This document shows, piece after piece, positions 1-9,837 of a DNA stretch of 64,000 bases; position 1 is the stretch's first letter; every line of letters starts with the position of its first letter. Source of the stretch: Palaemon carinicauda (lineage: Eukaryota > Arthropoda > Malacostraca > Decapoda > Palaemonidae). The notes under the pieces were generated by a model. It saw only the letters and a list, made by a program, of their open reading frames with translations. It was not told the DNA's origin and did not search any database. Position numbers and translations under genes: made by a program. Where the stretch lies: the NCBI RefSeq assembly GCF_036898095.1, contig NC_090730.1, forward strand, positions 22,647,666-22,711,665, written 5' to 3'.

Positions 1-246
1 TCTTCGACTTCGAGGAAGACCCCAAAGGGGAAGAATCTCGTTTGGACTTCTTCTGTCCCCTGAACCTCTCCCACTGCCAGGCAGACCACTCCCTACACTA
101 TACAGGTGTCGGCGCTCGAACACCGTAGGGCCCGACAGGTCAGACACAGGAAGGGGGGGTTGGTCTCCATGCCGGACAAGAAGGCACTGCAAGCATGGCC
201 TTCAGAACCTTGACAAGTACACATGGGACAAATTTGCACACACAAT
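1..246 (-). pseudogene. DIRS-like gag N-terminal Cys-rich exon, remnant
   Basis: Read on the minus strand, a pyrimidine-rich tract ending in CAG at 247-249 looks like a splice acceptor. The sequence after it encodes a Cys/His-rich segment with CPMC, a histidine, then LCLTC and CSSADTC. This spacing resembles the N-terminal zinc-binding segment seen in the gags of the two DIRS elements at 19482-19673 and 55066-56352. A stop at about 93-95 breaks the frame soon after the last cysteine, so this copy is dead or frameshifted. It runs off the left edge. The DIRS assignment is by pattern only; a host zinc-finger exon cannot be excluded. Confidence 0.35.
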
Positions 247-344
247 CTGAAAAGAGGAAAAGAAAGTGAATTATCAAAGCCAGTCATAAATCGGGAGTGC
301 ACCGTCACTATGTCCGTCTCTAACGAGCCAAAAAAGCAAAGTGG

Positions 345-470
345 TTACTCACCCCAGGTGTGCAAGTGAGCGGGGTAGCCAGCTACCCCCACCCCGACCC
401 GCTAACTAGCGGATGAGGTAGTTATTCTTCACCGAAAATTATAATGGCTAATTAAACTTTGCCGAAAACA
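345..470 (-). repeat. Possible DIRS-type 5' terminal repeat
   Basis: This GC-rich stretch contains short inverted motifs (a GGGGTAGC/GCTACCCC pair near 373-390 and CGCTAACTAGCG near 400-411). It lies upstream, on the minus strand, of the Cys-rich gag-like exon at 1-246, which is where a 5' terminal repeat of a DIRS element would sit. No partner copy is inside the window, so this is inference from position and composition. The rest of 270-558 shows no gene. Confidence 0.25.
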
Positions 471-562
471 ATAGTGGAAGGTTTGTATTTGTGCAGGAAC
501 AAATTCAGTTTTTAGTAATTTTGTTTGACTTTCCGACTATCTGCCACAAGTATTGAAGTCAT

Positions 563-610
563 TGTGGAGGATTAATTCTATTTTAATTCATTTCTTTTGT
601 TTGCCAAATC

Positions 611-641
<31 letters not shown>

Positions 642-662
642 TGTTTATTTGTTTTAATTCTG

Positions 663-708
<46 letters not shown>

Positions 709-736
709 TGAGTGAGTGTTTATTTGTTTTAGTTTT

Positions 737-797
<61 letters not shown>

Positions 798-847
798 TAA
801 TTTGCTTTAGTTTTGCTAGATCGCGTGAGAGAGAAAGAGAGAGAGAG

Positions 848-892
<45 letters not shown>

Positions 893-2046
893 GTTTGTGT
901 GTCCGCGGTGCGCACCAAAGAACAAGTGGTAGTTAGCGAATGATTGTTTGTAGTGGGAAAGACTGTCGGTATATTTGAGGTTGTTTGTTTACATTTTTAG
1001 CTAGGTTAGGGCGGTAATGAATGTCTTGGGCGAAAGGATTTTCTATTTGACTGTATCAGGAGTCGGTTGTTTGTTTTGTTCTTCGACAGCCGGCTGTGAA
1101 GTGATTTTTGTTTATATTGGAGTAAGTACTGTTTTTATTTATTTTTGTTAGGCACAATCATGAATGATAGATATTTATTATTTATCTTTGATTATAGTGC
1201 GATAGTTTAGTTAGTTAGTTTCCGTAAGCGTTTTTTCTTTTTTTATTGCAGGCCGTAATTCCTCCTTTAGGCTCCTTTGGACTCCTTAACATTCTTTGGA
1301 GTTAAATTTAGGCCTTGAAGGTGTTGCTTGCCTGCCTACTTGCTTTGTATGAATAGCTTGATGATGACGACCTGGACCGTACTATGAACTTAGGAGAAGA
1401 CTGCGGATATTTATATTTAGACTGCTGAAATATACAAAGAATTTTAGTCGTTGACGACCCGGCTGAAAATAAATTGTTCCTTGATGATGATATGATGATG
1501 ACCACCTTTAATGTGATTGGACAGTCGAATTGACTGCAGTGATTGTTGCCAGGGATTTGTGGCAATTGGCGATAAGGACTGAGTTGCCAGTGTGTGGAGT
1601 CTATGGACGACGGTGGCCACACACGTATATTAAATATTTAAGAGGTTTCTCGTATGTTTTAGTGTTAAGTGTTGATTATTTTGCTAGGTTATAGAATGTG
1701 ATTGGTGTTTTAGTGGGTAAGTGTTTTTCGGTACTGTGCGTGGACTGACGGTGTTGGGTATATGTAAAGGATATTATTTTTTTCGATTGTTGGGCGAGTT
1801 CTCGGTACCCTCACGCACCGATATATATACAGCGAATTTTGTGTATTGTTATTTTTGTCTGTTGAATTTAATGTGTTTTTTTTTGGTTGCGGTGAATATA
1901 ATTTTAAGGTTATGTTTTGTTTGTTTTTCCCTTTGTGCAATAGTCCAGTTTGAAGTAAAGTAAGGGGAAAGTTTGTATTGTGGGATATTTTGGAAGTAAG
2001 AGTGATCAAAGGTGTGGGGGTTTGTCATCGTTTACATCCCGCCATA
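563..2046 (+). repeat. 5' LTR of element A
   Basis: This 1484-bp LTR pairs with 4645-6242. Its first 330 bp hold (GA)n runs separated by a spacer close to TTTATTTGTTTTAGTTTTGTC, followed by a (GT)n run at about 852-890. The 5' copy has fewer or shorter GA modules than the 3' copy, which accounts for most of the 114-bp length difference. A TATATATA stretch lies near 1821-1828. Reading frames inside the GA tract are artefacts of the repeat. Confidence 0.9.
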
Positions 2047-2052
2047 TAAATT

Positions 2053-2070
2053 TGGCGCCCGAACAGGGAC
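2053..2070 (+). other. Primer binding site (tRNA-Lys type), element A
   Basis: The 18 bases TGGCGCCCGAACAGGGAC lie 6 bases after the 5' LTR. They match the classic tRNA-Lys primer binding site used by lentiviruses and some Gypsy elements. The site looks intact. Confidence 0.9.
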
Positions 2071-2151
2071 TGTCGAAGGTGGGATTGAAACTGGACTGTT
2101 GGACAAGGGTAAATATGTTTAGGAATTACTTAAAATATTAATGGTATCAAA

Positions 2152-3917
2152 ATGGAAGAAATGGATTAACAGTTGTATATTTTAAAGGAGGAATTGCGGT
2201 TGTCTAATGAGCGAGAGGAGAGGTTGTTGTTGGAGAATGCGAGGTTAAGTAGTGAGAATGAGGAGATGCAAAGGAAACTTAGGGAACTTCAGGGAACTGT
2301 AGAGAGAGTGGAAGAGGGTGTTGAGATGAGGATGAGAGAAAATGAGAAACAAATGGAAGCAATGGTAGGGCAAGTAATGGGGATGATGAAAACTGTCATG
2401 GGTGAAGGTGCAGTCGGAGGAGTTGCTTCTGCTTCTGGTAACGGGTTGATGGTGGAAGAAGATAGGGTAAGTGATAATGGGGAAGGTAGTGATAGTGATA
2501 TTAAAAGTAAAGGGACTAGGCATAGTAAGATTGGAACGAAGGGTGATAGGAAGACTGAGAAGAAAGGTAAAGATAATGTGAAGAAAGAAAAGAAGAAAGG
2601 TCAGGGTGTAAGTGAGGATGATCATGAATGGGTGAAGGTGGTTAGTAAGAAAAAGGGTAAGAAGGGAATAGTTAAAGATAGGACTTTGAGTGTAGAATTA
2701 GATTCATTGTATTCAAATGAAGAAGAAGGCAACAAGAAGGGAGTAGACAGTGAAGATAGTAGTGAGAATGAAGTAGAGGAAGTTTGTAAGACAGTGTTTA
2801 TGAGGTACCTAGGTATGGAAGTTTTAATGAACATAGCAGTAGGGATGTATATGACTTCTTTAGGGAATATGAAAAGTTTTGTCAGGCTAAGTATGGGGAT
2901 AGTAAGAGAGTTTGGGCTAGGGAGTTGGGAGAATTTTTGTCAGGATATTTGTTGACGATGTATGGGGTGATAATGAGTGTAGGAGAGGTTGAGTATGAAA
3001 GTGTAAAGAAGAGGATAATTGAACAGGTAAAACGTATGAAAGGTAGTGTTAGGTATAAGCGAAAAAATTATTTTGATGAAGCATGAATGAAGGTGGGTGA
3101 AGCAATCTCGATGTATGTATGTCGGTTAGAAACATTGGCTAGAAAGAAGTATTGGGACGAAGGAATAAATGAAAATAAGGAACTAATGAAGAAGTTTTTG
3201 GGTACAGTACCAGAGAGTGTGTGTGAGTTTATTCATTTGAAACGGAAGGAGAAAATGAGGTGGACTAGAGAGAGATTGACTTGGGATAATATTTTAGAGA
3301 TAGTTGAGGATTACGAGTTGGATAGGTGTATGAAAGAAAGTAAATCTGTGAGTGTAAGAACTGGAATGGAGGAGTGTGTGCCAGAATTTGGTAGTTTTAG
3401 AGATGCTGTTATGAGAGGGCCAATGAGGGTAGCTGATAGTGTAGTAGACAGAAGTGTTAGGGTGAGTAATGTAGGAATACCCATGCCGAGAAATGACGGG
3501 TTTAGACAGGGAAATCAAGTTTGGAGAGATAGAAGTGCTAGTACGCAGCAAGTTAGGTTAGGTAGTGGTATCCGTGAAGAGAGGTATTATAGGTGTGGGA
3601 AGGTAGGACATAAAAAGAACGAGTGTAGATGGGCATTAGGAGCATGTTTCGGGTGTGGAGAGATAGGGCATCGTATTAGCGACTGTAAGAAAGAGAAAGT
3701 GATTAAGTGTTATCGGTGTGGTATGACTGGGCACGTAGCAAGTGGATGTAGGAGTAATCGTATGAATGTGATTTGTGGTAATTGTGGTAAGGATGGTCAT
3801 TATGCTAGAATGTGCAAGAAGCCGCGGGGTAAGTGTACTGAATGTGGTAGAGATGGGCATGTAGCTAGAGTATGTAGGAGGAAGGGATTAAGTCAGCCAG
3901 GATGTTCGGGAAACTAG
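2152..3917 (+). pseudogene. gag: Gag of element A, broken
   Basis: The capsid-precursor gene spans roughly 2152-3917 in several pieces. An ATG at 2152 is followed by an in-frame TAA at 2167-2169. A long frame from 2170 to 2955 begins with a predicted coiled coil (rich in Glu, Arg and Leu) and then a Lys/Ser-rich linker. Homologous gag sequence then moves to another frame near 2815, and a TGA at 3084-3086 interrupts it again. The C-terminal frame (3087-3917, 276 codons) carries a zinc-knuckle array: one degenerate knuckle lacking its first Cys, then four canonical CX2CX4HX4C knuckles at about 3650-3875. Five knuckles in a row is more than the one or two usual for Gypsy gags. The breaks make this copy non-functional as it stands. 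Confidence 0.8.
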
Positions 3918-4587
3918 AGTGTGAGAGGGTTCAACTGGGTGAGTCCTCCTGTGTGTGTAGAAGGAATAGGATCAGTGTTCGTGAGAATGGGATGAATAAT
4001 TGGTTAGAAATGAGCAAGTATGAATCTAGTATGCATGAGAAGTTAGGGCTGGAAAATAAACAATTAGTGTTAGTTGATTATAGGAAAAAGAGGCGTTTGA
4101 AACTTTTAAGTAAGGATGAAAAAAGGGAAAATTTTATAAGTAAAAGTGAGAATAGAAAAAAGTATGACAAGGGTGTAAATGTACAAGTGGGTATGGAAGA
4201 TAAATGTGTTAATACAGATGAATCATGGCTGCGTATGAATGATACCTATAGTGTGGGTGGCTTTTCGTTAGATGTAAAAGAAAGAATGAATAACGCAAGA
4301 GAGATATTAGAATGATAAGTAGCATGAATGAATTTTTTGCTAAAGTGGAGAATGGTTTTGATGAAATGGATGAATTGCTGACGGAAATAAGTGAGATTTT
4401 AGGGCCAGATGAAATTGAGGTACAGTACGTAGATGAAATAGTGCATGATATCTTAGACGAGCAGAACATAGACGGGAATCGTAATAGTACGTTGAATGAA
4501 AACGACATGGAAGAAGTGAATGAGAGAGTGCAGGTATATGAAGGTCCAGTTACTCGAAGCCGAGGCCCTGTTCCTGATTGCGACTGA
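3902..4587 (+). pseudogene. Post-integrase ORF (ORF3) of element A, frameshifted
   Basis: Two overlapping frames, 3902-4315 and 4312-4587, together align by eye with the single 217-codon frame at 7805-8458 of element B. Shared blocks include NFISKSENR, KYDKGVNVQV, EDKCVNTDESW and the C-terminal GPVTRSRGPVPDCD. A one-step frame change near 4300-4315 separates the two parts. The product is acidic and hydrophilic, without recognisable catalytic motifs or a membrane segment. In B it follows integrase, the place of env in errantiviruses, but it does not look like an envelope protein. It could be the tail of Pol or a separate accessory protein. The first 20-odd codons of the 3902 frame overlap the end of gag and are not matched in B. 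Confidence 0.65.
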
Positions 4588-4629
4588 GTAAAGAGAAAAT
4601 AGGTTAGTGTTGTGTGAGTATTTGGCAAA

Positions 4630-4644
4630 GTAAGGGGGGAGGAA
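4630..4644 (+). other. Polypurine tract of element A
   Basis: A purine run AAGGGGGGAGGAA abuts the 3' LTR at 4645. The same tract, reverse-complemented, is next to the 3' LTR of element B at 7764-7779. Confidence 0.85.
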
Positions 4645-4689
4645 TGTGGAGGATTAATTTTATTTTAATTTATTTTTTTTGTTTGCCAA

Positions 4690-4782
<93 letters not shown>

Positions 4783-4804
4783 GTGTTTATTTGTTTTAGT
4801 TTTG

Positions 4805-4840
<36 letters not shown>

Positions 4841-4861
4841 TGTTTATTTGTTTTAGTTTTG

Positions 4862-4902
<41 letters not shown>

Positions 4903-4929
4903 GAGTGAGTGTTTATTTGTTTTAGTTTT

Positions 4930-5004
<75 letters not shown>

Positions 5005-6242
5005 TTTGCTTTAGTTTTGCTAGATCACGCAAGAGAGAGAGAGAAAGAGAGAGAGAGAGAGTGTGTGTGTGTTTGTGTGTGCGTGTGTTTGTGTGTCCGC
5101 GATGCGCGCCGAAGAACAAGTGGTAGTTCGCGAATGATTGTTTGCAGTGGGAAAGACTGTCGGTATATTTGAGGTTGTTTGTTTACATTTTTAGCTAGGC
5201 TAGGGCGGTAATGAATGTCTTGGGCGAAAGGATTTTCTATTTGACTGTATCAGGAGTCGGTTGTTTGTTTTGTTCTTCGACAGCCGGCTGTGAAGTGATT
5301 TTTGTTTATATTGGAGTAAGTACTGTTTTTATTTATTTTTGTTAGGCACGATCATGAATGATAGAAAGTTTATTATTTATCTTTGATTATAGTGCGATAG
5401 TTTAGTTAGTTAGTTTCCGTAAGCGTTTTTTCTTTTTTTATTGCAGGCCGTAATTCCTCCTTTAGGCTCCTTTGGACTCCTTAACATTCTTTTGAGTTAA
5501 ATTTAGGCCTTGAAGGTGTTGCTTGCCTGCCTACTTGCTTTGTATGAATAGCTTGATGATGACGACCTGGACCGTACTATGAACTTAGGAGAAGACTGCG
5601 GATATTTATATTTAGACTGCTGAAATATACAAAGAATTTTAATCGTTGACGACCCGGCTGAAAATAAATTGTTCCTTGATGATGATATGATGATGACCAC
5701 CTTTAATGTGATTGGACAGTCGAATTGACTGCAGTGATTGTTGCCAGGGATTTGTGGCAATTGGCGATAAGGACTGAGTTGCCAGTGTGTGGAGTCTATG
5801 GACGACGGTGGCCACACACGTATATTAAATATTTAAGAGGTTTCTCGTATGTTTTAGTGTTAAGTGTTGATTATTTTGCTAGGTTATAGAATGTGATTGG
5901 TGTTTTAGTGGGTAAGTGTTTTTCGGTACTGTGCGTGGACTGACGGTGTTGGGTATATGTAAAGGATATTATTTTTTTCGATTGTTGGGCGAGTTCTCAG
6001 TACCCTCACGCACCGATATATATATAGCGAATTTTGTGTATTGTTATTTTTGTCTGTTGAATTTAATGTGTTTTTTTTTTGGTTGCGGTGAATATAATTT
6101 TAAGGTTATGTTTTGTTTGTTTTTCCCTTTGTGCAATAGTCCAGTTTGAAGTAAAGTAAGGGGAAAGTTTGTATTGTGGGATATTTTGGAAGTAAGAGTG
6201 ATCAAAGGTGTGGGGGTTTGTTATCATTTACATCCCGCCACA
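4645..6242 (+). repeat. 3' LTR of element A
   Basis: This 1598-bp LTR is nearly identical to 563-2046 outside the microsatellite. Its U3-like start contains at least four (GA)n blocks (about 4693-4779, 4810-4837, 4868-4899 and 4935-4998) separated by the TTTATTTGTTTTAGTTTTGTC spacer. The (GT)n block is shorter than in the 5' copy. It ends CCCGCCACA, followed by the TCAT duplication. Confidence 0.9.
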
Positions 6243-6246
6243 TCAT

Positions 6247-6583
6247 ACAGTATCACTGGAATTGCATTAAGAGCACATAAAACATGTTACTTTGCAATAA
6301 ATATGAATTAAAGTATATAAAATCATATTAAAATACTTACATTTATAGTACAGTATAATGTGCACATAATTAACATAGATCCTAGCCAAAAAGTATTGGC
6401 TGGCCTCCTTCGATGACTGAGCTGCTACCGGCTCTCATACTTTGAAGCTAAGGGGTACTGCCTTTGCCTTTGGAGAAAAAACAGCATCACACAGTGAGTA
6501 ACAGTGTCATGCAAGTGCCTGACCCCGGTTGGAGAGGATCCTTGCCAACAATCATGAGAGTGCAATGTGGTATATCAGTGCTT
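6247..6583. other. Unclassified spacer between elements A and B
   Basis: This AT-rich sequence lies between the two LTR elements. I see no gene, terminal repeat or long frame in it. It is probably older host or repeat DNA into which A and B inserted. Confidence 0.5.
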
Positions 6584-6587
6584 GTAC

Positions 6588-7632
6588 TGTGGCGGGATGT
6601 TAAAAAAACAAGCCCCACACCCTGAATCACACCTACTGACAATGGTCCCACAACACAAACTTTCCCCTTACTTTATCAACTGGACTCTTGGACAAAAGGA
6701 CAAACAAAACAAAACATAACCTTAAAACTATATTTATTGATACCAAAACAATCACTTAATACTAAAAAAATCACCAACCATATTCCATAACCAAAAAAAA
6801 TCACACTTAGCACTACAATCTTAACTTACTATATATAGAAAACACATTCAAATAAACCCATGAAAAACAAAACTTAATGCTAAAAATTCCCTTCAACTCC
6901 AAATATAAACGCAATTAATATATATATTTCTGAGTGGACACCTTCGTCCACCCAAGGGCCAACAGTCTTTAATTGCCCCAAACTACAACTTTGTAGCAAC
7001 CGCAACACTGACAAATATCAACACAACTGCATTAATTGATTTGGGTCGTGAGTGTTGCAATCATAATCATCATCATCATACGTAATCTTGTTAAACAGGC
7101 CAGGTCATCAACGCTTGGGCAATCCAAATGAGCAGTCTAACACAATCAATTACAGGCCAGGTCATCAACAATCGTGGTCCAAAACAGCAGTCCAAACAAA
7201 ATCCTTTATCACAGGCCTGGTCAGCAACAATAAGTCAACTTTCAAAAAAATAACTCTCCAAAGGAGGAATCACGGCCTGCCAAAATAAAAAAGAAAAACA
7301 CTTACGAACACTTCTAGCTAACTGAACTATCGCACTATAATCAAAGATAAATAATAAATTGTTCCTATCACTCACAAACACGACAAGCAAAGATAAACAA
7401 AACTGTACTTTTTAAATGAATCAACACTTCCACGCTGGTCAGAAAAATATAAATATAATCCAGCTCTCACACAACTGCCTTATGCTGCAGTCAAATAAAA
7501 AAGCATTCGCTCCGAAACATTCACCACTGTCGTAACCTAACTAAAAAATGTAAACAAACAATCTCATTTGTACCAACAGTCTTTCTCACCACAAACGATC
7601 GTTAACCTAACTACTTTCGCTCGCTAACACAA

Positions 7633-7715
<83 letters not shown>

Positions 7716-7763
7716 ATTTGGCAAAACCAAAAATAAAATAAAACAAAAAATAAATCCTCCACA
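6588..7763 (-). repeat. 3' LTR of element B
   Basis: This 1176-bp LTR is written on the plus strand from TGTGGCGGG to CCTCCACA. It contains a long (CT)n tract at about 7634-7713, which is the GA tract of the U3 end. It matches 15900-17088 closely, including the palindromic GACACCTTCGTCC region. The short frame at 7088-7288 is LTR sequence, not a gene. Confidence 0.9.
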
Positions 7764-7779
7764 TTCCTCCCCCCTTACT
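7764..7779 (-). other. Polypurine tract of element B
   Basis: TTCCTCCCCCCTTACT on the plus strand (a purine run on the coding strand) abuts the 3' LTR, as in element A. Confidence 0.8.
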
Positions 7780-7804
7780 TTGCCAAATCCTTCTCACACA
7801 ACAC

Positions 7805-8458
7805 TTACATTATTTTTTTTTTCATAACCCAGTCGCAGTCGGGAACGGGACCTCTACTCCGAGTAACTGGGCCTCCATATACTCTCTCATTCACTTCTTC
7901 CTTATCACAATCATTCGCTACATTAACACTATTCCTATCTAATTCCATATCATCTAATATATCATGTACAATCATATCTACCTCGTTCTCATCTGGCCCT
8001 ATAATTACACTCATTTCTGTAAACAGTTCATCCATTTCATCAAAAACATTCTCAACTTTAGTAAAAGATTCATTCATACTACTAATCATTCTCCTATCTC
8101 TCACTCTCGCATTCGTCATCCTTTCTTTTACATCACCTAAGGAAAAGCCACACACACTATAGGTATCATTCATACTCAGCCATGATTCATCTGTATTAAC
8201 ACATTTATCTTCCATACACACTTGCACATTTACACCCTTGTCATACTTATTTCTATTCTCACTTTTACTTATAAAATTTCCCCTTCTTTCATCTTTACTT
8301 AAAGCTCTTGTATTCTTCCTTTTCTTATATTCTACTAACACTAACTGTTTACCTTCCAGACCTAAGTCCTCATACATACTAGGTTCACCCTTGTTCCTTT
8401 TCAACCATTTACTCATCCCATTCTCTTGGATATACTCAGGTAGGCTACCTCTTTCCAT
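7805..8458 (-). CDS. Post-integrase ORF (ORF3) of element B
   Basis: This 217-codon frame starts at an ATG (8456-8458) and overlaps the end of the integrase frame by 46 bases in a different phase. The product is hydrophilic, rich in Lys/Arg in the first half and Asp/Glu in the second. It ends near a GPVTRSRGPVP motif, a type of tail seen at the ends of some Gypsy Pol proteins. It aligns by eye with 3902-4587 of element A, so the coding sequence has been kept in two copies, including one that lost pol. No envelope features (signal peptide, fusion peptide, membrane anchor) are visible. It may be a genuine third ORF or the C-terminus of Pol displaced by a frameshift. Confidence 0.6.
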   Translation of the reverse strand: MERGSLPEYIQENGMSKWLKRNKGEPSMYEDLGLEGKQLVLVEYKKRKNTRALSKDERRGNFISKSENRNKYDKGVNVQVCMEDKCVNTDESWLSMNDTYSVCGFSLGDVKERMTNARVRDRRMISSMNESFTKVENVFDEMDELFTEMSVIIGPDENEVDMIVHDILDDMELDRNSVNVANDCDKEEVNERVYGGPVTRSRGPVPDCDWVMKKKIM

Positions 8459-8841
8459 TTACGCAACTGGTTGTGGTGGGCCCTAATTTTTTCCCCAATA
8501 CCACCCACACACAACTTACCCAAAACGTAACTTAATCCACTCGAACCAACTTCTAACACCTCATAGGGACCTTCAAATTTATCACGCACCTTATTTACAT
8601 TCATTCTACCCTTTTCAATTACTTCTTTCATCACTCTTTCACCAACTTTAAAGCTTTCAAACCTCTTATTTGCTTTCCTCCACACATCTCTACCATCCTC
8701 CGACACACCCAACCTCGGTCTTATTATTTTTTCAAAATTTAACACAAACTTACATGGAGACATACCCGTACTCTTATGCACTGTTGCATTGTAAGCCCAC
8801 AACGCTCTACCAACATACAAATCCCAATCATTACCACATGT
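8413..8841 (-). pseudogene. pol: Integrase C-terminal part, element B
   Basis: This frame continues the integrase interrupted at 12762. It starts at the duplicated target ACTCA and encodes the last part of the catalytic core (ALWAYNATVHKSTGMSP, typical of Gypsy integrases). The C-terminal domain follows, with a KFEGPYEVLEV block, the GPY/F-type module. The frame ends in TGA at 8413-8415, inside the start of ORF3. No chromodomain is seen. Confidence 0.8.
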
Positions 8842-8846
8842 ACTCA

Positions 8847-9767
8847 TGTCATGGGTAGATAGAATAATATAGGAAAGAATGTTAAAACACGTGATTTTTC
8901 TACTCTTAGAGAAGCAGAGAGAGAGAGAGAGAGAGAGATAAGGTCCCGCTATTGTTTATTGAAGCTGCCATCGTCAAGTTATGTGCCTAGGTTGGAGGTC
9001 TTTGAGCACAACGAGCCCCTGTCTATAGAGGACCAAGGAACCCATAAGAGAAGATTAAGTGTGTTTGTCGCCGAAGAGAAGTACATTAGCCGAAGGAGTC
9101 AACTTTATGAAATTTGATTACACCAGCAGAGCGTTCGTCTAGGTGTTATCAGCGGTTTCAAGGAACACCAATGAGGATGAAGAAACGAGAAAATTTCCTT
9201 ATATGGACCTGTCCATAGTTAACCCCTCCCATACAGGGATATATAAACTTCCACGCGATCAAGAAAAGAGGAGAGTACGAAAAAGAGACGAGGAAGAAAC
9301 CCAAGAAAAGAGAGAGAGAGGGCGAACCAGCTGAGCGAAGGAGAGAAGGCGTAAGGACGAGAATGCAGACGTAACCAGCTTTGTCCGAGATGTCCTAACG
9401 AGTTGCCTCCCGCCCTCATTACCCCCGACGAGCCGCCAGACCTGAAAACATCTCCGTTCCTGCCAACCGTCGAGAGCTGCTGCGAAGAGTAGTATATTCT
9501 TTTTGTATTATTTATCTACCATCTTGACTGTTCCCCTATTTTGCTGGAGTGTAGTTTAATCAAATGATTCTCTTTGTTTAGTTCAGTGCTTCCTAAGTAC
9601 TCAATCAAGAAACATTCACCTTTGTCTAGTTGTAAATAAAATTATGTTTTCTTTTGCGAGTTTTCTTTCTATATTTCCTACTGTCTCTAATTGGTTGTAG
9701 TTGAAATGTCCCCATTTCATTAATTAATTCAACAGAATCTGGTTCGATCCCCACGAGGATCGTAACA
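8847..9767 (+). repeat. 5' LTR of element C
   Basis: This 921-bp LTR has a short (GA)n run at about 8915-8938, a TATA-like sequence near 9238-9248, an AATAAA signal near 9634 and a terminal inverted motif CGATCC...GGATCG. The 63-codon frame at 9143-9334 is repeated exactly in the other LTR and is not taken as a gene. Confidence 0.95.
9238..9248 (+). promoter_or_regulatory. TATA-like element in the LTR of C
   Basis: GATATATAAAC lies about 390 bases into the LTR, upstream of a purine-rich region. It is a plausible Pol II promoter core for the element transcript, and the same sequence recurs at 12232-12242 in the other LTR. This is a motif match only. Confidence 0.4.
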
Positions 9768-9769
9768 GT

Positions 9770-9787
9770 TGGCGACCTTTGCCAGAA
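9770..9787 (+). other. Primer binding site of element C
   Basis: TGGCGACCTTTGCCAGAA starts 2 bases after the 5' LTR. The TGG start fits a tRNA CCA end. The first seven bases match those of the primer site of element G (TGGCGAC), but I cannot name the tRNA with confidence. Confidence 0.65.
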
Positions 9788-9837
9788 TTTTCGACTACAT
9801 AACCAATTGAAACAGGGAGAATATAGAAAGAAACAGA

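Larger units (their letters stand above)
563..6242 (+). mobile_element. Element A: Ty3/Gypsy LTR retrotransposon lacking pol
   Basis: The element is bounded by LTRs beginning TGTGGAGG and ending CCCGCCACA (CCATA in the 5' copy), and is flanked by a 4-bp duplication TCAT at 559-562 and 6243-6246. It has a tRNA-Lys-type primer site, a polypurine tract, a gag with zinc knuckles, and a 3' ORF homologous to the ORF after integrase in element B. Protease, reverse transcriptase, RNase H and integrase are all absent: homology to B resumes about 50 bases past the gag stop. It therefore resembles non-autonomous gag-bearing elements (TR-GAG type) that move with enzymes supplied by a relative. The gag frame is broken, so this copy itself is probably inert. 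Confidence 0.9.

Noticed and set aside
583..943. Open frames of alternating Arg-Glu or Leu-Ser
   Set aside because: They are translations of GA and GT microsatellites in the LTR of element A, on both strands.
1308..1622. 104-codon minus frame repeated at 5503-5817
   Set aside because: It is an LTR duplication in element A. It is antisense to the element, with no motif.
4614..5119. Several overlapping frames of Arg-Glu or Leu-Ser repeats
   Set aside because: They are GA microsatellite frames in the 3' LTR of element A.
7805..8458. Envelope gene in element B
   Set aside because: It has the right position, but no signal peptide, fusion peptide, glycosylation-rich ectodomain or membrane anchor is visible.
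9143..9334. 63-codon frame repeated exactly at 12137-12328
   Set aside because: It lies inside both LTRs of element C, so the repetition is explained by the LTR pair. It has no homology I recognise.
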